Shown: positions 40,427 through 50,128, numbered from the stretch's first letter. The stretch: DNA of 64,000 bases from an uncultured Chthonomonadales bacterium (GCA_938005745.1 CALLMM010000001.1:411248-475247); one strand, 5' to 3'. Notes: a model not told the origin generated them from the sequence alone. Program-made: numbers and translations.

Positions 40427-41682
40427 CCGCACAGACTCATCCGGCGGCGCGCACGCCGCGTATCGGCGCGGCAGACCGCGAAAGACTGCGCCGGCTGGCA
40501 GCCGAAGTCGCCGAACTGGCGGCGCGGCCGGCGGAACAGGAGAAGCGCGATCTCTGGTATCGGCATAACGCCCTGGAGCCGACCCGCCCGCTCATCTTCT
40601 GCGATCCGGAGAACAGCTGGCGCGAGATCCTCCCGCCCGACTGCCTGACCTGTGAGGGCGATCTGGCGCGCGGCTGGGAGTGGCACCTGCGCCGCGAGAT
40701 CTTCTGGGGGCGGGAGATGCGCGATGACCGCGTCATACAGCCCTTCTTCCCAATCGGCTACGTCTACTCCGAGACCGACTGGGGCATGCATGAGATCAAG
40801 ATCGGCGGAGAGCAGGGCGGCTCCTATGTCTGGGAGTCGCCGCTGAAGGACTACGCCGATATGCCGCGGCTGCGCTTTCCCCGCATCACCGTTGACTACG
40901 AAGCCACGCTGCGCCACCTCGCGCTGGCAAACGAGACGTTCGGCGATCTGCTGCCCCCGCGCCTGAAGACCTCCTGGTTCTGGACGGTCGGGATGACCTG
41001 GACGCTGGTCAACCTGCGCGGTCTGGAGCAGATCATGCTTGATATGGTAGACCGCCCCGACGATCTGCATCGGCTGATGGCGTTTCTGCGGGACGGAACG
41101 ATGGCGCGGCTGGACTTCCTGGAGCAGAACGCCCTCTTCTCCCTCAATAACGACGGGACCTATGTCGGCTCCGGCGGCTTCGGCTGGACGCGGGAGCTGC
41201 CTGCGCCCGACTTCGACGGCGCGGTTCGCTGCCGCGACCTCTGGGGCTTTGCGGAGAGTCAGGAGACGGTCGGCGTCTCCCCCCGCATGTTCGCCGAGTT
41301 CGTCCTGCCCTATCAGATTCCGCTGCTGGAGCGCTTCGGTCTCAACTGCTACGGCTGCTGCGAGCCGCTGGACACCCGCTGGCGCTATGTGCAGACCATT
41401 CCGCGCCTGCGCCGCGTCTCGGTCTCGCCCTGGTCGGACCTGCGCCGGATGGCGGAGAACCTGCAGGATCGGTACATCTTCTCCTGGAAGCCCAATCCGT
41501 CGTATCTGGCGATGGAGACGTTCGAGGAGGAGGCAGTGCGCAGGATACTGCGGGAGGGCATGGAGATCACGCGCGGCTGCCGCGTGGAGGTGATCATGAA
41601 GGACTGTCATACGATTCGCAACGCCCCGCAACGCGTTACGCGCTGGGTGCAGATCGCGCGCGAGGAGGCGCAACGCCTGTGA
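40423..41682 (+). CDS. UroD-superfamily protein, array member 3
   Basis: 419 residues. The first 60 residues are helical and Arg/Glu-rich, followed by a barrel region. The H-x-C position reads CYGCCEPLDTRW, a three-Cys cluster, and the C-terminal part has SWKPNPSYLA. ESQETVGVSPRMFAEFVLPYQIPLLERFG matches the conserved helix of UroD-type methyltransferases. It overlaps both neighbours by four bases, so it is translationally coupled to them. Possibly a corrinoid-linked methyltransferase with a different metal site. Confidence 0.75.
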   Translation: MTAQTHPAARTPRIGAADRERLRRLAAEVAELAARPAEQEKRDLWYRHNALEPTRPLIFCDPENSWREILPPDCLTCEGDLARGWEWHLRREIFWGREMRDDRVIQPFFPIGYVYSETDWGMHEIKIGGEQGGSYVWESPLKDYADMPRLRFPRITVDYEATLRHLALANETFGDLLPPRLKTSWFWTVGMTWTLVNLRGLEQIMLDMVDRPDDLHRLMAFLRDGTMARLDFLEQNALFSLNNDGTYVGSGGFGWTRELPAPDFDGAVRCRDLWGFAESQETVGVSPRMFAEFVLPYQIPLLERFGLNCYGCCEPLDTRWRYVQTIPRLRRVSVSPWSDLRRMAENLQDRYIFSWKPNPSYLAMETFEEEAVRRILREGMEITRGCRVEVIMKDCHTIRNAPQRVTRWVQIAREEAQRL

Positions 41683-42548
41683 ACCGGTTTCTCTCCGAAC
41701 TGATCCGCTCCGGACCGGTGCTGACCGACGGAGCCTGGGGCACGCAGATGCAGGCGCGCGGTCTGCCGATAGGCGGCTGTCCCGACGCCTGGAATCTCAC
41801 GCACCCCGACCGGGTCGCGGAGGTCGCCGCCGCCTATGTCGCGGCGGGCAGCCGCGTGATCCTGACCAACACCTTCGGCGCAAACCGCCTGACGCTCTCA
41901 CGGCACGCTCTGGCGGAGCAGGCGGCGCCGATCAACCGGCGGGGGGCGCAGATCTCCCGTCAGGCGGCGGGAGACCGGGCGCATGTATTCGGCTCCATCG
42001 GACCGTCGGGGCGGATGCTGGCGACCGGCGAAGTGACCGCCTCCGAACTGCAGTCCGCCTTTGAAGAGCAGGCGCAGGCGCTGCGGGAGGGCGGGGCGGA
42101 GGGGCTGGTGGTCGAGACCATGTCCGATCTGGATGAGGCGCGGATCGCGGTCGCGGCGGCGAAGACCGCCGGGCTGCCGGTGATCGCCAGTATGACCTTC
42201 GGCGCCGGGAAGCAGGGCGACCGCACGATCATGGGGGTCACTCCGGAGCGAGCCGCCGCCGCGCTGGCGGAGGCGGGAGCCGATGCGCTGGGAACCAACT
42301 GCGGGATCGGTCCCGAGGCGATGCTCCCGCTCTGCGCGCGTCTGCGCGCCGCCTCCGACCTGCCCGTCTGGGTCAAGCCCAACGCCGGACTGCCGGTGAT
42401 CGAAGACGGCAGGGCGGTCTACCAGACGACGCCCGAAGCGTTCGCCGACATCGTCCGGCAGTTCATCGGCGCAGGCGCAAACTTCATCGGCGGCTGCTGC
42501 GGAACCAGCCCGGAATTCATTGCCGCGCTGGCGGAGAGTGTGCGATGA
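41679..42548 (+). CDS. Homocysteine S-methyltransferase-type protein
   Basis: 289 residues, the Pfam S-methyl_trans fold as in the first domain of MetH and in BHMT and MmuM. It starts TDGAWGTQMQARG. The zinc Cys are in GTNCGIG and GGCCGTSPEF, the three ligands of the family. It should pass a methyl group to homocysteine, making methionine. Sitting in the array with GTG/ATG overlaps on both sides, it is a strong candidate for a methyl acceptor step that replaces coenzyme M. It lacks the folate and B12 domains of MetH. Confidence 0.88.
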   Translation: MNRFLSELIRSGPVLTDGAWGTQMQARGLPIGGCPDAWNLTHPDRVAEVAAAYVAAGSRVILTNTFGANRLTLSRHALAEQAAPINRRGAQISRQAAGDRAHVFGSIGPSGRMLATGEVTASELQSAFEEQAQALREGGAEGLVVETMSDLDEARIAVAAAKTAGLPVIASMTFGAGKQGDRTIMGVTPERAAAALAEAGADALGTNCGIGPEAMLPLCARLRAASDLPVWVKPNAGLPVIEDGRAVYQTTPEAFADIVRQFIGAGANFIGGCCGTSPEFIAALAESVR

Positions 42549-43585
42549 GCTACGAGATCGGCATGAAGGCGATGCGCCGAGAGTGGGCGGAGCGCGTCGG
42601 GCATACGGAGTACTGCAGCAACTATGCGCTGGTACGCGCCGTGACCGGACGCGATCCCGCGACTGACGGCGGAGCCTGGAGAGCCTTCTACGACGCCTGG
42701 GAGATGGACTTTCTCTGGGTAACCGACGACGGACCGGTTCCCTGGGGGCAGCGCGGGCGCGTTACGGACATGGGACACGCGGAGTTCCTGGAGCATGGAG
42801 CCGACCGCCGCGATCACGTCTACTGCCCCTTTACCGATGTGGAGGAGGTGCTCTGCTTCGATGCGGTGGAGGAGTACGGGCTGCCCGAAAAACGCGAACT
42901 GATCGCCTACTACGAAAACGCCTACCGCCGGGGACAGGAGAGCTACCCGAACCAGATCTATACCGGGGGCTACTACAAGACCATCGTCTCGGGGGCGATA
43001 GACGCCTTTGGATGGGACATGCTGCTGCTGGCAGCCAGCGACCGGGAGCGGTTCGACCGGGTGCTGGAGAGCATCTACCGCCTGACCCGCCATCATGTGG
43101 AGGCGTGGGCGGAGACCTCCGTCGAGGTCTTTATCCAGCATGACGACATGGTCTGGGCGAACGGTCCCTTCATGCACCCCTCCTTCTATCGCTCCGCCAT
43201 CTTCCCGCGCTACAGAAAGCTCTGGGAGATCCTGCATGAGGCGGGCAAGCTCGTTCTCTACTGCTCCGACGGCAACTGGACGCCTTTCATCACGGACATC
43301 GCGGACGCGGGCGCGGACGGCTTCATCTTTGAGCCTCTGACCGACTTCGACCAGATGATTGACCGCTACGGTCAGACCCATGTGATCATGGGCAGCTATG
43401 TGGACTGCCGCACCCTGACGTTCGGAACGCCGGAGCAGATCCGCGCCGAGGTGAAGGCGACTCTGGAGCGAGCGAAAGGCTGTCCCGGATTTGTCTTTGC
43501 CGTCGGGAACCATATTCCCAGCAATGTGCCGGTAGATAACGCGCTGGTCTATTTCGACGCCATGCGAGCAGGCTGGCGCCGCTGA
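42545..43585 (+). CDS. UroD-superfamily protein, array member 4
   Basis: 346 residues. Conserved helix HPSFYRSAIFPRYRKLWEILHEAGKLVLYCSDGNWTPFI is followed by GADGFIFEPLTDFDQMIDRYG, as in UroD-like methyltransferases. The metal position reads CSDGN, a Cys-Asp variant of H-x-C-G-N. The C-terminal loop reads FAVGNHIPSNVPVDN, a common ending in this family. Coupled to the homocysteine methyltransferase by a four-base overlap. The dispersed repeat starts right after its stop. Confidence 0.77.
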   Translation: MSYEIGMKAMRREWAERVGHTEYCSNYALVRAVTGRDPATDGGAWRAFYDAWEMDFLWVTDDGPVPWGQRGRVTDMGHAEFLEHGADRRDHVYCPFTDVEEVLCFDAVEEYGLPEKRELIAYYENAYRRGQESYPNQIYTGGYYKTIVSGAIDAFGWDMLLLAASDRERFDRVLESIYRLTRHHVEAWAETSVEVFIQHDDMVWANGPFMHPSFYRSAIFPRYRKLWEILHEAGKLVLYCSDGNWTPFITDIADAGADGFIFEPLTDFDQMIDRYGQTHVIMGSYVDCRTLTFGTPEQIRAEVKATLERAKGCPGFVFAVGNHIPSNVPVDNALVYFDAMRAGWRR

Positions 43586-43647
43586 GCGATCGCAATGACA
43601 GACTGGGGCGTGTCGCCTGTTACTGAAACGGTCGAACGTCCCGAAAT

Positions 43648-43732
43648 GTCATTGCGAGGGAGGCGAAGCCGACCGAAGCAATCTCCTGCGTTGCGAAACG
43701 TGGAAGATTGCTTCGCTACCGCTCGCAATGAC
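43648..43732. repeat. Dispersed palindromic repeat (CATTGCGAG family), copy B
   Basis: An imperfect palindrome of about 85 bp. GTCATTGCGAG (43648-43658) pairs with CTCGCAATGAC (43722-43732), and CGAAGCAATCT (43674-43684) with AGATTGCTTCG (43705-43715). A partial extra copy, GCAATGACAGA, lies at about 43591-43601. It splits the UroD array in two and fills the 215-base gap between members 4 and 5. Confidence 0.85.
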
Positions 43733-43800
43733 GGATTGGGGGCGGGCTGCGCGTAACAGTGGCGCGTACCATCCGTTATGAAACTTCCCGGAGAAGGTCT

Positions 43801-44892
43801 ATGAACGCCCGAGAACGCTTCATCGCCGTCATGCACTACCAGCCGCGCGACCGCTGCCCGCTGATGGACTTCGGCTTCTGGGCGGAGACCCTGCCGACGT
43901 GGGAGGCGCAGGGCTATCCGAAGGGCGCGAACCCTGACGAGTACTTCGGCATGGACCCGCAGTGGATCGGCGCGCCGATCAATGTCGGACTGCTGCCGGG
44001 CTTCGCCTACGAGGTGCTGGAAGAGCGCGAGACGACCCGGATCGTCCGCGACGGGGACGGGGTCATTCAGGAGGTCAGCAAGGGCAGCGCCTCCATCCCC
44101 CGCTATCTCGGTCATTCGCTCACAGACCGCGCCAGCTGGCGAAGGGAGTTCGTCCCGCGCCTCAACGGCTCCGACCCGCGGCGGTATCCCGCTAACTGGC
44201 AGGAGATCGTCGCCCGCTTCACCGATCCGGGACGCGACTATCCGATCAGCCTGCCCGCCGGCTCGCTCTACGGCTGGATACGCAACTGGATGGGCGTGGA
44301 GAACCTCTCCATGCTGATCTACGATGACCGCGCGCTCTTTGAGGAGATGGTCGAGACCGTCGCCGACTGCATCCTCGCCGCGATCACCCCCGCGCTGGAA
44401 TCGGGAATATCGTTCGAGTACGCCGCGATGTGGGAGGATATGTGCTACCGGGCTGGACCGCTGCTCTCGCCCAAGCTGTTCCGGCAGATTCTCGTTCCGC
44501 ACTACCGGCGGATCACCGACCTATTACGCCGGTACGGCGTGGATGTGGTGGTGGTGGACTGCGACGGCGACATCTCCCTGCTGATCCCGCTCTGGCTGGA
44601 GGCGGGCGTTAACGTGATGTTCCCCATCGAGGTGGGAACCTGGGGACAGGACCCGGTCGCCATTCGCCGCCGGTACGGAAAAGAGGCGTTGATGATCGGC
44701 GGCGTGAGCAAGTATATTCTGGCAGGTCCGAAAGAGGGAATCACCCGCGAGGTGGAGCGGCTGGCTACGCTGGTCGAAGAGGGCGGCTATATCCCGACCC
44801 CCGACCATCGGGTTCCGCCGGATGTGCCGTTTGAGAACTACCTGTTCTATCTGCGCGAGGCGCGGCGCGTCTGGTGCAGAGGACTGATCTGA
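43801..44892 (+). CDS. UroD-superfamily protein, array member 5
   Basis: 363 residues. The N-terminus MNARERFIAVMHYQPRDRCPLM is the usual UroD-family start. GPLLSPKLFRQILVPHYRRIT and VVVVDCDGDISLLIPLWLEAGVNVMFPIEV follow, with the metal position reading DCDGD. The end reads YIPTPDHRVPPDVPFENYLFYL, typical of the group annotated as UroD-like methyltransferases in environmental genomes. A GGAGAAGG site precedes the ATG at 43801. Confidence 0.8.
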   Translation: MNARERFIAVMHYQPRDRCPLMDFGFWAETLPTWEAQGYPKGANPDEYFGMDPQWIGAPINVGLLPGFAYEVLEERETTRIVRDGDGVIQEVSKGSASIPRYLGHSLTDRASWRREFVPRLNGSDPRRYPANWQEIVARFTDPGRDYPISLPAGSLYGWIRNWMGVENLSMLIYDDRALFEEMVETVADCILAAITPALESGISFEYAAMWEDMCYRAGPLLSPKLFRQILVPHYRRITDLLRRYGVDVVVVDCDGDISLLIPLWLEAGVNVMFPIEVGTWGQDPVAIRRRYGKEALMIGGVSKYILAGPKEGITREVERLATLVEEGGYIPTPDHRVPPDVPFENYLFYLREARRVWCRGLI

Positions 44893-44923
44893 CGCGCCGC
44901 GCCGCACAGGAGAGGGAAGAGGG

Positions 44924-46012
44924 ATGACATCGAAAGAGCGCATGCTCACCGCGCTGGCGCGGGGCGTGCCGGATCGCGTTCCGGCGACGGTTCACCAGTG
45001 GCAGCCCTATCATCTGCAGACCTACCTGCACGGCATCAGTGATCTGGAGGCGTTCCGGCTCTTCGGGCTGGACGCCTCTCTGACGCGCTTCCCGCTCCTG
45101 CCCCTGCAGGACCCTCGCTGGATCGTCGAGACCCGCGAACTGGACGCGCCTCCCGGCGAGCGTCGCTGGCAGGTTACCATCTCCACACCGGGCGGAACGC
45201 TGGAGAACCAGGTCGGACAGAACCCGATCACCACCTGGAATATCACCCATCTGGTCAAGCGGCACGAAGACCTGGAACTGATCGAGCGGTATATGCCGGT
45301 GCCGAAACTGGATCGCAGCGCGCTGCAGAGGGAGTATGACCTGCTGGGCGATGACGGCATCATGCGCGGCTTCGTCTGGGGCGATCAGGGCGGCTGCTGG
45401 CAGCACGCGACCTGCCTCATGGGAACCGTCGAACTGATCATGGAGGCGGCGGATCACCCGGACTGGGTCATGGCGTTTTTGGAGACGCTCTGGCGCAAAA
45501 AGGAGCGGTTTATCGAGGAGAGCCTGGACGGAGCCGCCTATGACCTGATCGAAACTGGCGGGGGAGCCGCCTCTTCTACGGTCATCTCGCCCCGCTATTT
45601 CGAGAAGTTCTGCCTGCCGTTCGATCGCAGGATGCACGACGCCCTGCACCGTCTGGGGCACCGCGTCGTCTACCACACCTGCGGCGGCATGATGCCGATC
45701 CTGGAGAAGATCGTCGCCAACGGCTGCGACGCCAGCGAGACGCTGACTCCCCCGAGCATGGGCGGAGACGCCCGCCCGCAGGAGCTGAAGGCGCGTATCG
45801 GCGATAAGGTCGCTCTGATCGGGGGGCTGGATCAGAACTCCGTGCTGGAGGTCGGCACTCCGGAGGAGATTCGCCGTCATGTGCATGCGATGTTTGCCGC
45901 CTACGGCGCGGGTGGCGGCTACATCATGAGTCCTAGCGACCACTTCTTCCATGTCCCGCCGGAGAGCCTCCGGGCTTACGCAGAATCGGCGCGGGAGTGC
46001 GTCTATGCCTGA
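44924..46012 (+). CDS. UroD-superfamily protein, array member 6
   Basis: 362 residues. It starts MTSKERMLTALARGVPDRVPA, the family N-terminus. The metal motif is intact as YHTCGGMMPILEKIVANG, and KVALIGGLDQNSVLEVGTPEEIRR is the typical following strand and helix. The last loop is MSPSDHFFHVPPESL, without the third Cys of MtaA. A GGGAAGAGGG site lies before the ATG. A role as a corrinoid-dependent methyltransferase is the best guess. Confidence 0.82.
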   Translation: MTSKERMLTALARGVPDRVPATVHQWQPYHLQTYLHGISDLEAFRLFGLDASLTRFPLLPLQDPRWIVETRELDAPPGERRWQVTISTPGGTLENQVGQNPITTWNITHLVKRHEDLELIERYMPVPKLDRSALQREYDLLGDDGIMRGFVWGDQGGCWQHATCLMGTVELIMEAADHPDWVMAFLETLWRKKERFIEESLDGAAYDLIETGGGAASSTVISPRYFEKFCLPFDRRMHDALHRLGHRVVYHTCGGMMPILEKIVANGCDASETLTPPSMGGDARPQELKARIGDKVALIGGLDQNSVLEVGTPEEIRRHVHAMFAAYGAGGGYIMSPSDHFFHVPPESLRAYAESARECVYA

Positions 46013-46151
46013 GACCTGCGCTCACAGCCGCCGGCTCCTGCGCGATCTGTTCGCCGGTCCCTTTCCGGTCCACTCGTCGCCCGTTCGCCGATGCGACGAA
46101 TCTATACGCCGGTAACATGGGAAACACACTCTCACTCTCTGCGAGGTCAGC

Positions 46152-46916
46152 ATGCGTCTGAAACTTATCAGCTGCGAGGTGCTGTATCGCGAACTGCTCT
46201 ACGTGGTCTCCCGATCCCCCAACATGGTGGACGTGGAGTTTCTGCCGAAGGGGCTGCATGACATCGGCGCAAAGCCGATGCGGGAGCGTCTTCAGGCGGT
46301 GGTGGATCGGGTGGACGGCTCGAAGTACGAGGCGATCCTGCTCGGGTATGGTCTGTGCAACAACGGTCTCGCCGGACTGCAGGCGCGCGACATCCCGATG
46401 ATCCTGCCCCGCGCGCACGACTGCATCACCCTCTTCCTCGGCAGCCGACAGCGCTACCTGGACTATTTCCACAGCCACCCGGGGGTCTATTTCAAGACGA
46501 CCGGATGGATGGAGCGCGGAGAAAATCCCGGAGAGTTGAGCCAGTTGTCCATCCAGAGACAGACCGGCATGGATCAGACCCTGGAGGAGTTGATCGCCAA
46601 ATACGGCGAAGAGAATGCACGGTACATCTACGAGACGCTCTGCCAGTACACCCATAACTACAGCCAGTTCACCTTTATCGAGATGGGGGTCGAACCGGAT
46701 GACCGCTTTGAGAAGCAGGTCGAGGAGGAGGCGAGGCAGCGCGGATGGCGATACGCGAAGCTGCAGGGCGATATGGGGATGCTGGAGCGGCTGATAAACG
46801 GTCCCTGGAACGCGCAGGAGTTCCTGACCATCCCGCCCGGATATATGGTCAGCGCGACCTACGAGGATGAGGTGGTAACCGCCGTGCCGACGGAGCAGAC
46901 TCCTGAGGCGCCGTGA
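46152..46916 (+). CDS. DUF1638 protein
   Basis: 254 residues. It matches the DUF1638 family: MRLKLISCEVLYREL at the start, LLGYGLCNNGLAGL, PRAHDCITLFLGS, and YFKTTGWMERGEN. DUF1638 genes are often found beside corrinoid methyltransferases, but I know of no proven function. The conserved Cys and His (CNN, RAHDC) suggest metal or cofactor binding. A GAGG site precedes the ATG, and the next array member follows 18 bases after the stop. Confidence 0.85.
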   Translation: MRLKLISCEVLYRELLYVVSRSPNMVDVEFLPKGLHDIGAKPMRERLQAVVDRVDGSKYEAILLGYGLCNNGLAGLQARDIPMILPRAHDCITLFLGSRQRYLDYFHSHPGVYFKTTGWMERGENPGELSQLSIQRQTGMDQTLEELIAKYGEENARYIYETLCQYTHNYSQFTFIEMGVEPDDRFEKQVEEEARQRGWRYAKLQGDMGMLERLINGPWNAQEFLTIPPGYMVSATYEDEVVTAVPTEQTPEAP

Positions 46917-46934
46917 AGGCTGGAGGTGAACAGA

Positions 46935-47939
46935 GTGACCGGAAGCGAACTGGTGCGCCGCGCCGTGCTGTTTCAGAAGCCGGAGCGGGTCCCCCGCGAG
47001 CTGCCCGAACCCTGGGGCAGCGACTTCTTATGGGTATGGGCGGATGCGGAGCCGGACTGGAAGCCCTCTTTCCCCGGAGAGGATGAGTGGGGCTGCGGCT
47101 GGGAGCGTGATCCCGCCGGCAAGACGATGGGGCAGGTGAAGTATCACCCGCTTGCCGACTACTCCCGCCTCTCCTCTCATCGCTTTCCCAACTACGACGT
47201 GCCGGAGCGATACGCCAGAGCGGCGGCGCAGATCGCGCAGAACCGGGAACGCCGATTTGTGCTGGCGGGCGCGCCGATCAGCTTCATTCATCGCCTGGAG
47301 TATCTGCGCGGACATGAAGCCGCCTGGACCGACCCCTTCGACCATCCGGAGGAGCTGAACGCCCTGCTGACCCGCATCACCGACATCGCCATCGCCTCTC
47401 TCAACCACTTTGCGCGGATCGGTGCGGAGGGGATCATCTCCGCCGACGACTGGGGGCTGCAGGATCGCCCGATGGTCTCCCCGAAGGTCTTCCGCGCCCA
47501 CTTCAAGCCGCACTACGCCCGCGTCTACCGCCACGCCCGCAGCCTGGGACTGCTCTGCTTCCTGCATAGCTGCGGACATATCTCCAGCCTCCTGGACGAC
47601 ATGATCGAGGCGGGCGTGCAGGTGATCCAGATGGATCAGCAGGAGAATATGGGCGTGGAGGAGCTTGCCCGCCGGTTCGGAGGGCGGGTCTGCTTCTGGT
47701 GTCCGGTAGATATTCAGCAGACGATGGTGCGGGGAACGGAGCAGGAGGTCTCCGACTATGCCTGCCGCCTGATCGAGGCGTTCGGCTGCTACCGGGGCGG
47801 CTTTATCGCCAAATGGTACCCCTCGCCGGAAGCCGTCGGGCATACGCCGGAGAAGATCCGGACGATGGCGGAGGCGTTCGTCCGACGGGGTGTCTACACG
47901 CCGGAAGGCGATCTTGCGCCTGCGGCTCACGCCGCCTGA
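46935..47939 (+). CDS. UroD-superfamily protein, array member 7
   Basis: 334 residues, starting at the GTG at 46935 with GGAGGT seven bases upstream; a GTG at 46926 lies within that ribosome site. The metal motif is LHSCGHISSLLDDMIEAGVQVIQMDQ, close to MtaA. SADDWGLQDRPMVSPKVFRAHFKPHY is the conserved pre-motif helix, with the DDWG signature of UroD-type methyltransferases. The C-terminal loop lacks a Cys (AKWYPSPEAVGH). Likely a methyltransferase of unknown substrate. Confidence 0.82.
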   Translation: MTGSELVRRAVLFQKPERVPRELPEPWGSDFLWVWADAEPDWKPSFPGEDEWGCGWERDPAGKTMGQVKYHPLADYSRLSSHRFPNYDVPERYARAAAQIAQNRERRFVLAGAPISFIHRLEYLRGHEAAWTDPFDHPEELNALLTRITDIAIASLNHFARIGAEGIISADDWGLQDRPMVSPKVFRAHFKPHYARVYRHARSLGLLCFLHSCGHISSLLDDMIEAGVQVIQMDQQENMGVEELARRFGGRVCFWCPVDIQQTMVRGTEQEVSDYACRLIEAFGCYRGGFIAKWYPSPEAVGHTPEKIRTMAEAFVRRGVYTPEGDLAPAAHAA

Positions 47940-47959
47940 TATGACAGGAAGAAGAGACT

Positions 47960-49042
47960 ATGACGCTGGAGCTGAGATATAAACCGGATGCGGCGCAGGC
48001 GTTTGACCGCATGCAAGCCTGGTGGGAAGGCGCGATCTTGGACAGACCGACCCTGCAGGTCTCCGCGCCTCGTCCCGATCCGCGCCCCCTTCCGCAAAAA
48101 CAGCACGCGACCCTGCGCGACCGCTGGATGGACGCGGAGTATAACGTGGAGTGCGCCGACATTCACCTCTCCAACACATACTGGGGCGGCGAACTGATGC
48201 CCTCCTACTTCCCCAATCTCGGTCCGGAGGTTCTGACGGCGTCGCTCGGCGCGGAGCTGGTCTTCAGCGAGGAAACCTCCTGGTCGAAGCCGATCCTCAC
48301 CGACTGGAACGACATTCCGAAACTGCGCGTGGACCCGCAGAATGAGTATGTGCAAGCCATCCTGCAGATGACCCGTCTGGCGTTGGAGGCGGGAAGCGGA
48401 AAGTTCCTCGTCGGCATCACCGACCTGCACCCCGGCGGCGACCTGGCAGCTTCGCTGCGCGACCCGCAGCAGTTCTGCCTGGACCTCGCCACCGAGCCGG
48501 ACAGCGTTCAGGCACTGATGGATCAGATACGCCCCTGCTTCTACGACTTCTACACCCTGCAGTACGATCTGATGCTGCAAGCCGGGCAGACGATCACCAC
48601 CTCCTGGCTCCCGCTGATCGCGCAGGGACGCTACTATATCCCCTCCTGCGATCTCGCCTGCATGATCTCGAAGCGGCAGTTCAACGCCTACTGCCTGCCT
48701 CACATTCTGGCGGAGGTGGAGTGGCTGGACCGATCCATCTTCCATCTGGACGGACCCAACGCGCTGCACCATCTGGACACCCTGCTGCAGATCGAGAAAC
48801 TGGACGCGATTCAGTTCGTCTGCGGGGCGGGACATGAGCCGGCGGTGAACTGGATGCCGGTCTTCCAGCGCATTCAGCAGGGAGGAAAGAATATCCATGT
48901 CGCCGTCCGCCCGCAGGACATCCCCGCGTTTATGGAGGGACTGAATCCGGAGGGCGTCATGCTGAACACCTGGGCTTCCTCTATCGAGGAGGCGGACGCA
49001 CTGCTCCGGCTGGTCTCCCGCTGGACGCGGCGCCAGAGTTAA
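47960..49042 (+). CDS. UroD-superfamily protein, array member 8
   Basis: 360 residues. Paralogue of member 1: both have an N-terminal AWWEG or EWWEG, a central LVGITDLHPG or LVGLPDLIEN segment, ACMISKRQF or CCMISPKMF, and FHLDG or YHLDG at the metal position. The usual H-x-C is therefore HLDG. An array with two such members suggests a distinct subfamily with its own chemistry. It lies 20 bases after member 7 and 24 bases before member 9. Confidence 0.76.
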   Translation: MTLELRYKPDAAQAFDRMQAWWEGAILDRPTLQVSAPRPDPRPLPQKQHATLRDRWMDAEYNVECADIHLSNTYWGGELMPSYFPNLGPEVLTASLGAELVFSEETSWSKPILTDWNDIPKLRVDPQNEYVQAILQMTRLALEAGSGKFLVGITDLHPGGDLAASLRDPQQFCLDLATEPDSVQALMDQIRPCFYDFYTLQYDLMLQAGQTITTSWLPLIAQGRYYIPSCDLACMISKRQFNAYCLPHILAEVEWLDRSIFHLDGPNALHHLDTLLQIEKLDAIQFVCGAGHEPAVNWMPVFQRIQQGGKNIHVAVRPQDIPAFMEGLNPEGVMLNTWASSIEEADALLRLVSRWTRRQS

Positions 49043-49066
49043 CACACACAAAGCGAGTAGATCATC

Positions 49067-50128
49067 ATGAAACGAGAGTACTATCACGAACTGGCGAAGG
49101 CGGGACTGCGTATGCCCGTCGGCGCGGACCTTGTGCTGCAGGAGCAACCGGAGGCGGAAAAAGTCCGGTGCGACGGTCCACAGCTGGGGCGCGTCGTCAT
49201 CGAAGCCGCCCGCCGTTACAATACGCCGCTTGCCTTTCCCCTGATGGACCTGACGGTCGAGAAGGAGCGTATCACCACGATTCTGGGGATCCCGGACGCC
49301 GACTCGCCCTCCTACCACTTCCACCAGTGCCTGACGGAGGAGCAGATCACCCGACTGGAGGCAGGACTGGACTCGCCTCTCACCCCGAAGATGCAGGCAA
49401 ACGTGGACTCTCTGCGCACCGTCATCGCCGAATCGGATCGGATTGCGGTCGGCATGAGCATCGGTCCCTTCTCCCTGATGACCAAACTGATCGCCGACCC
49501 GATCGCCCCGATCTATCTGGCAGGCTCCGGCGTTACCGGCGAGGAGGATGCGGGCGTGCGTCTGGTGGAGCAGATGATTGACCTGTCGGTGAAGGTCATC
49601 CTCAGCTCACTGAAAGCCCAGTGTGCGGCGGGCGCGCAGGCGGTCTTCATCTGCGAGCCAGCCGCCAACATCGCCTATCTGTCGCCCCGGCAGCTGCAGA
49701 AAGGCTCCGACATCTTCGAACGCTTTGTGATGGCTCCCAACCGCAAAATCAAAGCGCTGCTGGACGAGGCGGGCGTAGACCTGATCCTGCACGACTGCGG
49801 CGAACTGACCGATAAGATGGTCTCCGACCTGGCGACGCTGGACCCGGTGATCCTGAGTCTGGGCAGCTCGCGCACGCTGTGGGAGGATGCCGCGCGAGTC
49901 CCCAAGCATATCGTTCTCTACGGCAACCTGCCGACCAAGAAGTTCTATTCGGACGATCTGGTTCCGCGCGATCAGGTTCCGGCGATGGCGTGCGAACTGA
50001 TCCGGCGCATGCGAGAGGTCGGGCATCCGTTTATTCTGGGCAGCGAGTGCGACGTTCTGAGCGTGCCGGGAAGCGAAACGACCATCAAAGAGAAGGTCGC
50101 CGCCTTTCTGCACTGCGACTGCGGCTAG
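49067..50128 (+). CDS. UroD-superfamily protein, array member 9 (MtaA-like)
   Basis: 353 residues. GMSIGPFSLMTKLIADP and VFICEPAANIAYLSPRQL are MtaA/CmuA-like. The zinc motif LHDCGELTD and a late Cys in GSECDVLSVPG give the H-x-C plus C ligand set of active methylcobalamin methyltransferases. It should therefore move methyl groups from the corrinoid protein to a thiol or other acceptor, or the reverse. No coenzyme M genes are seen, so the acceptor is probably different. Confidence 0.85.
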   Translation: MKREYYHELAKAGLRMPVGADLVLQEQPEAEKVRCDGPQLGRVVIEAARRYNTPLAFPLMDLTVEKERITTILGIPDADSPSYHFHQCLTEEQITRLEAGLDSPLTPKMQANVDSLRTVIAESDRIAVGMSIGPFSLMTKLIADPIAPIYLAGSGVTGEEDAGVRLVEQMIDLSVKVILSSLKAQCAAGAQAVFICEPAANIAYLSPRQLQKGSDIFERFVMAPNRKIKALLDEAGVDLILHDCGELTDKMVSDLATLDPVILSLGSSRTLWEDAARVPKHIVLYGNLPTKKFYSDDLVPRDQVPAMACELIRRMREVGHPFILGSECDVLSVPGSETTIKEKVAAFLHCDCG

